Virus record (IMG/VR): IMGVR_UViG_3300030389_002992
Location: 1-20,589 of that record
From: a virus
DNA: 20,589 nucleotides
Strand: one strand, 5' to 3'
Below, in pieces: positions 1 through 9,300 of this stretch. Made by a program: the position numbers and the translations under genes. Under the pieces are notes generated by a model that ran no database searches, was not told the origin of the DNA, and worked only from the letters and a program-made list of their open reading frames with translations. Within the stretch, counting starts at the first letter, position 1. The number at the start of each line of letters is the position of its first letter.

Positions 1-8
1 ATGAAACT

Positions 9-134
9 ATGATTGAATTTGCTACCTTTAGTTGGGGCTTTGTTTTGTCTCATGTTATTGCGTTTGCCTCTGGTGCTCTTATTGGTAGAGCAGCATGGGA
101 ATGGGTTCGCGGCTTCTTTCCGTGGAATAGATAA
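9..134 (+). CDS. Tiny single-pass membrane protein
   Basis: A 41-residue frame starts at ATG 9 and ends with TAA at 132-134. The product is mostly hydrophobic or aromatic (FATFSWGFVLSHVIAFASGALIG, here split as FATFSWGFVL and SHVIAFASGALIG), followed by a short Trp/Arg-rich tail (AAWEWVRGFFPWNR), which suggests one inner-membrane helix with an interfacial C-terminus. The stop overlaps the next start as TAATG, implying coupled translation. A TGA at 10-12 overlaps the ATG, so an upstream gene (portal would be expected from T7 order) could end there, but that gene is outside the window. The frame is open to base 3, so a longer protein starting upstream cannot be excluded. Function unknown; a lysis accessory role is possible but unsupported. 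Confidence 0.55.
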   Translation: MIEFATFSWGFVLSHVIAFASGALIGRAAWEWVRGFFPWNR

Positions 135-316
135 TGATTATTGAAATGGGGGGTGTTGTCATGCCAGTCGTAGAAATGATTATTGGTTCGGGTGTGATAG
201 CAATGTTATGGAAGATGAACAATCAACTTGGTTCTTTAACCGAGCAGATTAAAAACTTTTCCGCAGTATTAACGGACCATGAAACAAGGATTAGAGATTT
301 AGAAAAGGATAAATAA
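134..316 (+). CDS. Small membrane protein with C-terminal coiled coil
   Basis: Sixty residues. A hydrophobic helix lies at about residues 5-26 (VVMPVVEMIIGSGVIAMLW), followed by a charged helical tail (NNQLGSLTEQIKNFSAVL, then DHETRIRDLEKDK) with heptad-like spacing. The N-terminus is ambiguous: ATG 134 overlaps the preceding stop, but ATG 161 (residue 10) has a GGGGGG run about 7 nt upstream and would give a 51-residue protein that still contains the whole membrane segment. The stop overlaps the scaffold start as TAATG. The topology (one helix plus coiled coil) is seen in small phage membrane proteins near lysis or portal genes, such as XhlA-like proteins with the order reversed. I do not recognise a family. 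Confidence 0.7.
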   Translation: MIIEMGGVVMPVVEMIIGSGVIAMLWKMNNQLGSLTEQIKNFSAVLTDHETRIRDLEKDK

Positions 317-1248
317 TGGCTGAGAATGAACAGATTCCGCAACAGGAACAATCTCCTGCCTATCAAGCAGAGACTCCTAATGTATTGCAAGATGCTGTAA
401 ATAATGCGGAGCAATCTATTACGTCAACAGCAGACGATGTTAACGCGGCAAAAGAAAGACAAGCTTTTGAAAAATATGTAGAATCTACGGGTGGACAAAT
501 ACCTGAGAATTTTGAAAACGCTGATGCTTGGTTTAATTCTTTAAAAGAAGCACAAAAGAATTATACTCAAGGTCAACAAGAAATTTCTACTTTGCGTCAA
601 CAGGTTGAAGAATTACAACAACAACCAGTACAAGAAGAGATTGTACCAGCAAATAGTGAATCTTTGCAAATTGATACTCCATCAGAACAGGTAGAAAATC
701 CTGTGCCTGAAACTATTACTCCTGATCAATGGAAAATGTGGAGTTATGAAGTTGCTGAGAAAGGTGATTTACCACAAGAAACTAAAGAGTTAATCTCAAA
801 ACAAACTGGATTAACTGGTGAAATGGTAAATGATTTTATTTCTGGTCAAAAAGCAAAGATGAAAGAAGCTAGAGTTCAAGCTGCCGATGTAGTTGGTGGT
901 GAGAATAACTTAAATTCTATGTTTGCTTGGGCTACCCAGTCACTTAGTGCCGCAGAAGTTGCTACCTTAAACGTAGGATTAGCTACTCCTGAGATGCAAG
1001 AGACTACTTTATTAGGTCTTAAAGCTAGATATGATAAAGCACAATCACAAAGACCTATTAATCAAGAACCGGAAAGAAATATCAATCCGGCAAATGTAGC
1101 TTCTACTGCCCCTACTTATGAGGGGTACAAAACTATGAGAGAATTTAAAGCAGATCGTTCTAGTCCAAGGTATCAAATGGAACCTGCCTTTAGACAGGCA
1201 GTTGATCAACGGATTATGCGAACTGATTTTAATACTTTACAGGCGTAA
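316..1248 (+). CDS. Capsid assembly scaffolding protein (T7 gp9-like)
   Basis: A 310-residue protein, close to the 307 residues of T7 gp9, directly upstream of the major capsid gene as in T7. It is acidic and very rich in Gln and Glu, with long predicted helices (QQEISTLRQQVEELQQQ at about residues 87-103), no hydrophobic core pattern in the N-terminal 120 residues, and a basic Arg-rich C-terminus (FRQAVDQRIMRTDF). This fits podoviral scaffolds, which line the procapsid interior, bind the capsid protein through a charged helical C-terminus and leave before or during packaging. The assignment rests on length, composition and position; no enzyme motif is expected. The start overlaps the previous stop, with a GGA element just upstream. 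Confidence 0.85.
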   Translation: MAENEQIPQQEQSPAYQAETPNVLQDAVNNAEQSITSTADDVNAAKERQAFEKYVESTGGQIPENFENADAWFNSLKEAQKNYTQGQQEISTLRQQVEELQQQPVQEEIVPANSESLQIDTPSEQVENPVPETITPDQWKMWSYEVAEKGDLPQETKELISKQTGLTGEMVNDFISGQKAKMKEARVQAADVVGGENNLNSMFAWATQSLSAAEVATLNVGLATPEMQETTLLGLKARYDKAQSQRPINQEPERNINPANVASTAPTYEGYKTMREFKADRSSPRYQMEPAFRQAVDQRIMRTDFNTLQA

Positions 1249-1425
1249 CTTTGGGGATACGCCACTTTTAATTTGTTTTACCCTAAAGCAAATCCCCCTT
1301 CATGGCAATGGATGGCTTTTAAACTAAACAAATTACATATAAAGAGACTCGAAAGAATAATCAAATTATATGTCCTAACTGTTAACCCCTTAATATAAAT
1401 AATTATTGTATAAGGAATTAATACA
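1249..1425 (+). promoter_or_regulatory. 177-bp leader of the capsid gene, candidate late promoter
   Basis: This is the largest non-coding gap in the window. T7 has its strong phi10 promoter at this place. The stretch at 1335-1349 (ACATATAAAGAGACT) loosely resembles the 3' core of T7-family RNA polymerase promoters (CACTATAGGGAGA), about 8 of 13 aligned positions by hand, so it is only a candidate. The rest is AT-rich, including TAATATAAATAATTATT near 1391-1407. I see no convincing intrinsic terminator or small gene here. The capsid Shine-Dalgarno (AAGGA, 1412-1416) lies at the 3' end. Confidence 0.35.
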
Positions 1426-2676
1426 ATGGCATACGATATTACCGGTGACAACGTTACCGCTACCTCTTTACCGTACCGTACCAATGTTGGTGATAAGACT
1501 TCTGGTTTCGGTTACACCGCAGATAGTGCCAATACTCTTTGGCTTCCTATTTGGTCTGGTGAAGTTATTCATGCTTATGATGAATATAACAAATTTGAAT
1601 CAATGGTTACTTCTAAGACCATTACCTCAGGAACTGAAATGATCTTCCCGATCACCGGTACTGTGGATCTCAGAGCTTCTTGGGATGCTGGTACTGAACT
1701 GATTGGTGGATCGGATCAGACCACCACCTCCTTCAAGGTTACGTTAGATAAGCGTCCAATGGCTGCTCACTTTGAGTTAGACAACGTTGATCTCATGTTG
1801 ACCCAGTGGGAATACAGAGCTGAGCTTGCTCGTCAAGCTGGCTTAACCTTGGCTAACACGAGAGATAAGCAAATCTACGCTTACCTTGTTCGTGCTGCTG
1901 CTGAAACTAAGTTGAATAACGATCCTCGTTCTTCGCTTACGTATCACGAAGGTTTCTATGGTGGAGCTGCTGGTGAATATCCAGACTTTGGTAACACTTC
2001 ACCTAGTAGTGCTGCTAACAGAACTCAAGGTGCTCTTCGTTACTTGCAAGATTTGGAAAACTTTATGGTTCACTTGCAAGAACAAAACCAAGCAACCGAA
2101 GGTGTTTACTCTGTTGTTTCACCTCAGGCTTTCCAAGACATTCGTTCTCTTGGTGTTGCTCGTGCTTCTGGTGATGTTATCAACGCTCAGCCAATGTTCG
2201 GTGGCGTTGCAGAAGCTGGTGGCTTAGGTGCTGGATTCAGACAAGGTATGTATGGTCCAGAAGATACCCTTGAATACATGGGTGTTACCATTTGTAAGTC
2301 TAATCACAGACTTACTTCTGACCTTGGTGGAACTACCACGATTGGTGAAGCTCGTTATAACCTTGATTATGAACTCAAGGAAAATGCAGGCGACACCGGT
2401 GGTGGTGGCGTGGCTCACGAGATTAAGGCTGTGACCTTCCAATCTGGTGCTGTCGCTGCTCTGAAGCTTCAGGGTCTGAAGGTGGATACCGTTGATGATG
2501 TTCGTCGTAACACTGTCTTTACGGTTGCTTCTATGATGGCTGGTACTGGTGTGCTCAAGCCTGAGTGTGCTACTGTTCACTCTGATATGGGTGAGCTTAC
2601 TGATAGCAATGATACGGACGGTCGCGCTGGTCTGCAAAAGGCTCTCGGCATGACTCCTGAGTATCATCCCGCCTAA
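1426..2676 (+). CDS. Major capsid protein (T7 gp10-like, HK97 fold)
   Basis: A 416-residue protein, longer than the 345 residues of T7 gp10A. It begins immediately after AAGGA and a 9-nt spacer. Recognisable gp10-type features are the N-terminal segment with LWLPIWSGEVIHAYDEYNKFESMV (here LWLPIWSGEVIHAY then DEYNKFES), the central DKRPMAAHFELDNVDLM followed by the long spine helix (YRAELARQAGLTLANTRDKQ), and the C-terminal AVAALKLQGLKVDTV near residue 350. It forms the icosahedral shell. Codon use is biased toward CGT, ACC and GGT, and local GC is higher than in neighbours, consistent with very high expression. A Gly-rich loop (NAGDTGGGG) near residue 325 may be surface exposed. A terminator follows 19 bp after the stop. 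No slippery site for a gp10B-type extension was obvious. Confidence 0.95.
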   Translation: MAYDITGDNVTATSLPYRTNVGDKTSGFGYTADSANTLWLPIWSGEVIHAYDEYNKFESMVTSKTITSGTEMIFPITGTVDLRASWDAGTELIGGSDQTTTSFKVTLDKRPMAAHFELDNVDLMLTQWEYRAELARQAGLTLANTRDKQIYAYLVRAAAETKLNNDPRSSLTYHEGFYGGAAGEYPDFGNTSPSSAANRTQGALRYLQDLENFMVHLQEQNQATEGVYSVVSPQAFQDIRSLGVARASGDVINAQPMFGGVAEAGGLGAGFRQGMYGPEDTLEYMGVTICKSNHRLTSDLGGTTTIGEARYNLDYELKENAGDTGGGGVAHEIKAVTFQSGAVAALKLQGLKVDTVDDVRRNTVFTVASMMAGTGVLKPECATVHSDMGELTDSNDTDGRAGLQKALGMTPEYHPA

Positions 2677-2695
2677 ATAAAAATTTAATATTACG

Positions 2696-2727
2696 CTGCT
2701 TGTCCCCGAAAGGGGACTTGCAGTTTT
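2696..2727 (+). terminator. Intrinsic terminator after the capsid gene (T7 T-phi position)
   Basis: A perfect 6-bp GC-rich stem (GTCCCC 2702-2707 / GGGGAC 2712-2717) is capped by a GAAA tetraloop. It is extended by a TT/TT internal mismatch and a second 4-bp stem (CTGC 2696-2699 / GCAG 2720-2723), then TTTT at 2724-2727, continuing as CTTT. This is an excellent rho-independent terminator. T7 has its single major late terminator at the same place, after gene 10, where partial readthrough lowers expression of the tail genes. Confidence 0.87.
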
Positions 2728-2731
2728 CTTT

Positions 2732-2738
2732 AAGGAGG
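2732..2738 (+). promoter_or_regulatory. Strong Shine-Dalgarno fixing the tail tubular A start
   Basis: AAGGAGG sits 6 nt before ATG 2745. The same reading frame is open upstream to a TTG at 2700, but that extension would be encoded by the terminator hairpin, so 2745 is the start. Confidence 0.88.
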
Positions 2739-2744
2739 TTCTTC

Positions 2745-3419
2745 ATGGGTTATATTTCTAGATTACAGGCTATTAACGAAATGCTTTTGGCTTCTGGTGA
2801 AGATCTTGTTTCTGATCTTGACGAGAACTCTGGTATTGATACTAGTATCGCTGAATTTATTTTAGACAGAGCAGCAGAAGAATTTTTGTTAAGAGGAACC
2901 GCCGCTAACACTTATGTTAGAAAATTAAAACCAGACCCTATTACATGTAGGATTGATTTACCTAATGATATTATGTCAGCTCGTTTAGTCAGTGGACATA
3001 CAAGCGATGATACGACAAATGGATATGATGGTTACATGGTAGAGACTGGAATTAGAGGAGAACCTAATGGTTATCTCTTTAATGTAACAGAACAAACTGA
3101 TAAGTTTGATAAAAATACCGAGTATACTATTGAGTTTATTCAATATATGAAATGGGAAGACATGGATACTCCTATTCAAAAATCTATTATTGCTAGTGCA
3201 AGTCGTATGTATCAAATGCTTACTCAAGGTGATGACTCAGCTGATGCATTCCTTTCTTTAAAAGAAGGTTTGTTGGGTGCCAAAGGTAAAGGTGCTGATA
3301 TCAAACACAAAGGAAGAACTATTTTCCAAGGAGATTTAGCTAGAAGATCATTTAGAAACAGAGGCTTTGCTACTAATGATCCATCTAGATTTAGATTCTG
3401 GAGACACTCTCATGGCTAA
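2745..3419 (+). CDS. Tail tubular protein A (T7 gp11-like)
   Basis: A 224-residue protein (T7 gp11 has 196). The N-terminal pattern ISRLQAINEMLLASGEDLVSDLDE parallels T7 gp11 (AVNDILASIGEPPVSTL). It is followed by the helix AEFILDRAAEEFLLRG, a mid-region LPNDIMSARL, and YLFNVTEQTDKFDK, corresponding to gp11's YVYDRTSQSDRFDS. The C-terminal region ends in Arg-rich SRFRFWRHSHG. The protein forms a dodecameric ring that joins the portal to the tail tube. It follows the terminator, so its mRNA comes from readthrough or from an unseen promoter. The last 8 bp overlap the start of tail tubular protein B. Confidence 0.93.
   Translation: MGYISRLQAINEMLLASGEDLVSDLDENSGIDTSIAEFILDRAAEEFLLRGTAANTYVRKLKPDPITCRIDLPNDIMSARLVSGHTSDDTTNGYDGYMVETGIRGEPNGYLFNVTEQTDKFDKNTEYTIEFIQYMKWEDMDTPIQKSIIASASRMYQMLTQGDDSADAFLSLKEGLLGAKGKGADIKHKGRTIFQGDLARRSFRNRGFATNDPSRFRFWRHSHG
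3399..3404 (+). promoter_or_regulatory. Shine-Dalgarno that decides the tail tubular B start
   Basis: TGGAGA lies 7 nt before ATG 3412. A longer version from ATG 3367 would lack this site and would overlap the gp11-like gene by 53 bp, so 3412 is preferred. Confidence 0.7.
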
Positions 3420-6363
3420 GAGAAGACAGCTTACAACTAGACTACCCATCTTTACCTTTTCTTCTGGTGTAGGCAGGCAAGCTCCAACCAAACGTCTTCC
3501 TACAGAAGCTGAGAATATTGACAACTGTTTTGTTACTCTTGAAAAGTCTATTAGTAAACGATCTGGATTTGAATTTCTTTCCTCTCAAGTAGATGGAGTT
3601 TTTGAATTAGGAGTAGAAGCCGATGGATCTCAAGATCTTTGGTACTATTGGTTTGATATTAGCGATGAGATTAGATATCTAATTATCATTGATTACTCAG
3701 TAGATGCTACTGATTTGCTTAGAGTATTTAAGATTACAAATAATACGTGGCAAGATATTACATCTTTAGTTGGAGCTATTCCTACAGAAGTTAGAGAGTA
3801 TCTTACATACAGACCAAACACTAGCGTAAAAGCAAGAGATGCTTTAAAAGCTGTGTCAATTGGACAAAGTATTGTTATTTTAAACAGATTTGTTAAGGCA
3901 GGATTTACCTCAGAAGATGTAGGAGATGCTTTTGATTTAACAAAAGATTTAGATTCTCAAGCACAAATTTTTCAAGCAGGTGATACATTTAATGATTTTA
4001 CAATCTACGATACAGAGGGCGGATCAGGTGATCCATTAAAAGTTACCGTTAATATTAATCAGACGGGCGGTGTCGCAAGCCTTAAAAGCGTAGAACAAAA
4101 TGGATCTGGATATAAACTTAATGATGTTATTACAATTATTAATGACGTTGGTACTAGTGCAAAGTTTAGACTAGTTGATACAGTAAACTTTGGATATACT
4201 TTATCTGGAGAACTGTCTAACGAAAAAGATTTAATTGGTAGAAAGATTGATTACTACACCACGCTTACACAAGATCCTGAGAATAAAGCAAAGGAATATT
4301 CTCAGTATGCTGATAACTTAACAGGGGACGAAGTTATCTATTCTCTTCCAGATGTAGGAGCAGAAAGAAAAGTCTATGAGTGTATTAAAGATATTGATCC
4401 TACGCCGCCTGATCCTAGTGACTCAGGTGTAAACTTAGGCGGCACTGGTCCACAAAGACCTTTAGCAAATGATGGTACTCTTAATAGCGAATACTGGATT
4501 GAAAAAAGAGATTGTACCTTGCTTCTTGTAGATGATTTCTTTTATCCCGATCCAGAAAAACCAGAGTTAGGTCAGGCTGTTCCTGATTTTAGTAAAATTA
4601 AATTCCCTCCTTTAGATACAGATATGTTTGCTAATAATGGTTTTTCTACGGCTAATGCTAATGATAGAACAGAACAAACACTTGCTGCATACTATCCTAA
4701 CAAAGGCGACCCTAATGGTAGAGGTAAGATTTACTTTAGTGCTATTGCTTTTGCAGGAACTACTCCGGGGTTTTATAGAATCATTTCTCAAAACCCTGAA
4801 TCAGGTGGCGAAGGTAAACCATATACTCAAAAAGTTAGAACACCAGATGAGCATAGTGTATTTGATAAAAAGAGAATGCCTATTCGATTAACTTTAGAAA
4901 ATCAAAATGAATTCTCATTAGATACTATTGATTGGTCTTCTCGTACTACAGGTAATAACAATAACAATCCCGGTCCTGTAATTTTTAAAACAAAAGGTGA
5001 AGATCGTAAGCTTAGAAACATTGAGTTAAACTCTATTGCATTCTATCGTGGTAGATTATTTTTATCAGCAGCAGATACAGTATTTTCTTCTCGTGTTAAT
5101 AAGTTTCAAGACTTATGGTTAGGAGATCCATCAAACATTACGGATACTGATCCAATTGATTTGCAAGCATCTTCTAACAGATATGCAAAGATCAATGCAA
5201 TGCTTCCATTTGCTAACTCTTTGTTTATCAATACAGATAGTGATACTCAGTTTGAATTACTAGGATCTGAGAATAGAATTACACCTCTTACCGCTGAGCT
5301 TGCACCTACTGCATTCTATGCTACAAGCCCAGTGATTGATCCAGTTCTTATGGGAACGCAAATCTATTTCCCTGCGCCATCAAAAATGTACATTTATTTT
5401 TCTAGAGAAACCGCTAGTTTAAATAATGCTATTGAAGTAAGTCAGCACTGTCCTGATTATCTTCCTAAAAACATGGGACCACTGACTGTCGCAGGATCTA
5501 GAAACTCTATCTTTATTCTAGACGATGATAATTTAAATTATATTTATGTGTACACCAATAGATTTGCAGCAGATCAAGTTACTCAAAACGCATTCCATAG
5601 ATGGATCTTACAAAACAATGCAAAGGTAATGTCTTTATCTTTCTATGATGATTTCTTATATGCTGTCGTAGGTATTGAGACAGATGGAGTTACTAGGCTT
5701 TACCTGCAAAAAGTTGCAGCAAATGATGAAAATGAATTTATCCCTAGATTAGATAACAGAGTTAAGTTTACAGTTACTGAAGATAATACAACTTACGATT
5801 CTGTATCTAACACAACTACTTTTACTATGGAGTTAAAATACAATTCATTTGATCAATGTGTTTTGTTTGATGGATTTGATGATGAGAATTTTACAATTGT
5901 AAATATTGTTTCTCAAACTATTAATGACAATACACTCTCATTAGTTTTATCGGGAGACTATTCTAATTCTGGTAATGTTTTATACTTTGGTAATAAGTAT
6001 ACAATGAATGTTGAACTATCAGAAATATTCTATAGAGATCAACAGAACAATGTTGTTGATGGTATTTTATCATTAAGAACAATTCATTTACGTCACAGTA
6101 AAACTGGAAACTATAAAATTGTTACAACTCGTAAAGGTAGAACACCTATGATTACTGAGTTTAATAATGCACAAACAGGTGCTAGAGATTCTGTATTTCC
6201 TACAGATGTTATTACTAGCTCTGGAGAAACCGTTGCTAAGATTATGTCGTTTAGTCACGACGCAAATATTAAAATTCAAAGTGATTCACCTACTCCATGT
6301 AATATTACTAATGTGGAGATTAAAGGTAAATTTAAACCCGTGTTTAGTTCGTTGGATAAATAA
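3412..6363 (+). CDS. Tail tubular protein B (T7 gp12-like)
   Basis: A 983-residue tail nozzle protein (T7 gp12 has 794), starting at ATG 3412 (MAKRRQLTTRLPIFTFSSGV). The N-terminal region has the family pattern of an opening strand, a paired 'EAENIDNCFVTLEKSISKRSGFEFL' block (here EAENIDNCFV, SISKRSGFEFL), then YLTYRPNTSVKARDALKAVS and SIVILNRFVK, matching gp12's TANPRNDLRMVTVADYTFIVNR region. In T7, six copies form the end of the tail tube and hold the fibres. A segment near residues 195-265 with GDPLKVTVNI and GSGYKLNDVITI looks like an inserted beta domain of the kind found in phage tail proteins, which may explain part of the extra length. It follows gp11 with 8 bp overlap and precedes the fibre by 9 bp. 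Confidence 0.92.
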   Translation: MAKRRQLTTRLPIFTFSSGVGRQAPTKRLPTEAENIDNCFVTLEKSISKRSGFEFLSSQVDGVFELGVEADGSQDLWYYWFDISDEIRYLIIIDYSVDATDLLRVFKITNNTWQDITSLVGAIPTEVREYLTYRPNTSVKARDALKAVSIGQSIVILNRFVKAGFTSEDVGDAFDLTKDLDSQAQIFQAGDTFNDFTIYDTEGGSGDPLKVTVNINQTGGVASLKSVEQNGSGYKLNDVITIINDVGTSAKFRLVDTVNFGYTLSGELSNEKDLIGRKIDYYTTLTQDPENKAKEYSQYADNLTGDEVIYSLPDVGAERKVYECIKDIDPTPPDPSDSGVNLGGTGPQRPLANDGTLNSEYWIEKRDCTLLLVDDFFYPDPEKPELGQAVPDFSKIKFPPLDTDMFANNGFSTANANDRTEQTLAAYYPNKGDPNGRGKIYFSAIAFAGTTPGFYRIISQNPESGGEGKPYTQKVRTPDEHSVFDKKRMPIRLTLENQNEFSLDTIDWSSRTTGNNNNNPGPVIFKTKGEDRKLRNIELNSIAFYRGRLFLSAADTVFSSRVNKFQDLWLGDPSNITDTDPIDLQASSNRYAKINAMLPFANSLFINTDSDTQFELLGSENRITPLTAELAPTAFYATSPVIDPVLMGTQIYFPAPSKMYIYFSRETASLNNAIEVSQHCPDYLPKNMGPLTVAGSRNSIFILDDDNLNYIYVYTNRFAADQVTQNAFHRWILQNNAKVMSLSFYDDFLYAVVGIETDGVTRLYLQKVAANDENEFIPRLDNRVKFTVTEDNTTYDSVSNTTTFTMELKYNSFDQCVLFDGFDDENFTIVNIVSQTINDNTLSLVLSGDYSNSGNVLYFGNKYTMNVELSEIFYRDQQNNVVDGILSLRTIHLRHSKTGNYKIVTTRKGRTPMITEFNNAQTGARDSVFPTDVITSSGETVAKIMSFSHDANIKIQSDSPTPCNITNVEIKGKFKPVFSSLDK

Positions 6364-6372
6364 GGAGAGACA

Positions 6373-9300
6373 ATGACTACTTACAACAATACCGATGATC
6401 AGTTTGGATCATACATTAAGATTACGCCTACATCAGGGCAAACATCTTTTTCCTATGCTACTCTTAATCTTAACAGTAGTGTTTCTGATCAAGATCAAAT
6501 TTTAGTAGTTAGAAAGTTTACACCTAGTGATGAGTTTACTGCGGCTGCAACTCCAAACGGTTTAGGGGGAGTAGCATTAAAGGGTGATGAAACTTGGGAT
6601 ACTTGGACTTTGCCTAATGCATCTACCTCAGGTAGTTCTATGTATACGATTGATACTGTAGCTAAGACTATTACAATGAGTTCTTCTTCTAGTGATTATG
6701 TGTATTCAAGAACTAACTCTGATGGATCTACAACTAACATCAATCTTCCAATCTTTTCATCTTCAGATACTATTTACATTTTACGTAAAACCTATATTAC
6801 CCAACCATTTGTAACTTGGCAATCAGGCTCACGATTTACTTCTTCACAATTAAACCACGAGGTTAAACAACTCCTTAATACCTCACAAGAATTCTTAAAT
6901 AGGTTTGATAACTTTGGTGATTTAAATCCTTACATTGGTAGGGCTGATGGTATTTGTCCTTTGAATTCTTCAGGTACTATTGATAATAAATATATTAATG
7001 TAGCTTCTGTCAACACTCTCCTTGATGGCAGATCTATTCTTTCGGGTGATGGTCTTACTGGTGGTGGTGCGTTATCTGCTGATAGAACTTTAAGTATTTT
7101 ACTTGACGGAACTACTCCATTGTCAGTTTCTTCTAGTGGTTTATCAATCTCTGTTGATACAGATTTATTTACAACCGCAGGATCTTTAGGTTTTAAATTA
7201 AATGGAAGCAGTTTAACTAAAGACTCGGATGGTTTAAAAGTAAATGTTAACAACACTTTAACCAGTGATTCTACTGAACTTCCTTTATCTGCTGCCCAAG
7301 GTAAAGCTCTTAAAACTTCTATTGATTTACTAGGTAGTGGTGTTCGTTATCTTGGATCTTTAGAGTTAGCATCTACCGCAGAAGCAACTATTACTTTTAC
7401 TGGTAAACCAAACGAAGCTACTACTATTACTTTAGTAGATAGTGATGGTACATCAGTAGTTTTTGAAATTGATGGCGACAATAATGGCGTGACTGGTGGC
7501 AACATTGCTGTAAACGGTATTACAGGTGCTGGTGGTGGTGCTACTGGTACAGCAACAGATTTAACTGCAAAGGTAAATGCACAAGGATCATTAGATATTG
7601 AAGCAACTAACCCCAGTGCTGGTGTTATTAAACTAAGACAGCTGACTGGCGGTACTGCTGGCAACACCTCAATTAGTTATAGTGATTCTAGCAACTGGGG
7701 ATCTTCAACTTCCGGTACATTGCCAACTGCATTTGAAGGCGGAGCAGCAGGAACAAGCTTCCCTGCAAGCCCTGCCTCTGGTGGTTCTTATTTAGTGGGA
7801 GATACTTATGATATCATTAGAAACTCTACTAGTCCTACTTTACAAGGAACAGTTACCGACAGCAATGGAACTAAACATCAGGTAAATATTGGTGACGATA
7901 TTAGATACAACAGTTCTACTGTTTGGTATATTATTCCTGAAACAGTTACTCTTGCATTAACAGACTTCTTACGGGTTGATGGCACAAGAGCTATGACTGG
8001 TGCATTAGATCTTAATTCTAATAGTATTTTTAATTTAAGTACTCCTGTAAATTCTAATGATGCTGCTACTAAAAACTATGTAGATACATCAACAAGCAGA
8101 ACTTTAAATTTATTAAGCGATGTGAGTGTTGGCTCACCTAGCGCAGGAGAGCTGTTAAAATATAGTGGATCAACTTGGGAAGGGGCAAGTTTAGCAATTG
8201 GTGATTTATCAAATGTTACTTTAACATCCTTAGCAGAAAATCAAATATTAAAATGGAATGGATCAGCATTTGTAAACGATGGTAATATTGGTAATCCGCA
8301 AAGATATGCCTTTACCGGAACAGGCTCACAAACTGCATTTACTATGAGTCCGGCAGCAAGTTCTACCGAAGTTAATACCTTTATTGTATCTATTGATGGT
8401 ATCTTGCAAACACCTGCTACAGATTATGTAATTACAAATGTAGATACAATTACATTTAATGCAGCTCCACCAAATCAAGCACAGATCCATGTGTTAAACT
8501 TTGGAATTAATCGTAGTGTAGATTCCCTTGGAACAAATGTTGTTAATACTAGTCAAATTTCAGACAACGCAGTTACCTTAGCTAAGATTGCTTCCGGTAG
8601 TGCGGGTAGTATTTTTATGTGGGATGCCAGTGGTAATCCTTCAGAACTTTTAAATGACGGTATTGTAGGTCAGGTGCTTACATCAAATGGATCTACCTCT
8701 GTTCCATCATATGAATATGCTAGTGGAACTTATGGTGATAAGATTATTGATTATGCTAGTAGAGTTGTTCCCTCTACAAACAGAAACTATATTCATACCT
8801 TTAATAAAGGCTTTACTGCTAAGTTTAATGATGGTACTTGGAAACGATGGGGTCTTCAAGGCAATGGTAGCGGAACAGGAATGCAACAAGTAACTACATT
8901 TACTTGGCAAAATGAAGCAACAAATCGTGGTGGAGAAGATGGTGAAAATCATATTTGTGTATTCCCTCCATCTACTATTCCAATGAGTTCAAACTTTTTA
9001 TATAACTGCAAAAGTTCTACAAAAAACGGAAGTCAAATTACTATTGCAAAACCTATTAAAAAATATTATGTAGAAGGACACGCAGAATTTATTATTGATA
9101 ATAATGACGATGTATTCTTTAAGGGTTATAGTAATATTACCAGTAACACATCAGATTTTCTATCTACTATTAGAGGAACAATCGCTAGTGATGCTGATCA
9201 TTCTACATCTAAGTATAATACATATCAATGGATTAAATATGATTCTACAAATCACTCGGCTTTAAATAATGTTAATATTGGAGACATTAGATTTTCTAAT

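Noticed and set aside
1253-1297. GGGGAT (1253-1258) paired with ATCCCC (1292-1297) as a terminator after the scaffold gene
   Set aside because: The loop would be 33 nt and no T-run follows, so it is not a credible intrinsic terminator.
2224-2667. 147-residue open frame on the minus strand opposite the capsid gene
   Set aside because: It lies antisense to a clear capsid gene, is Ser/Thr-rich with no ribosome site, and is explained by the codon bias of the opposite strand. The other minus-strand frames (6930-7256, 7347-7667, 18997-19392) fail for the same reasons.
3367-3411. Longer N-terminus for tail tubular protein B from ATG 3367
   Set aside because: No ribosome site, and it would overlap the gp11-like gene by 53 bp. 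ATG 3412 has TGGAGA and a normal MAKRRQ start.
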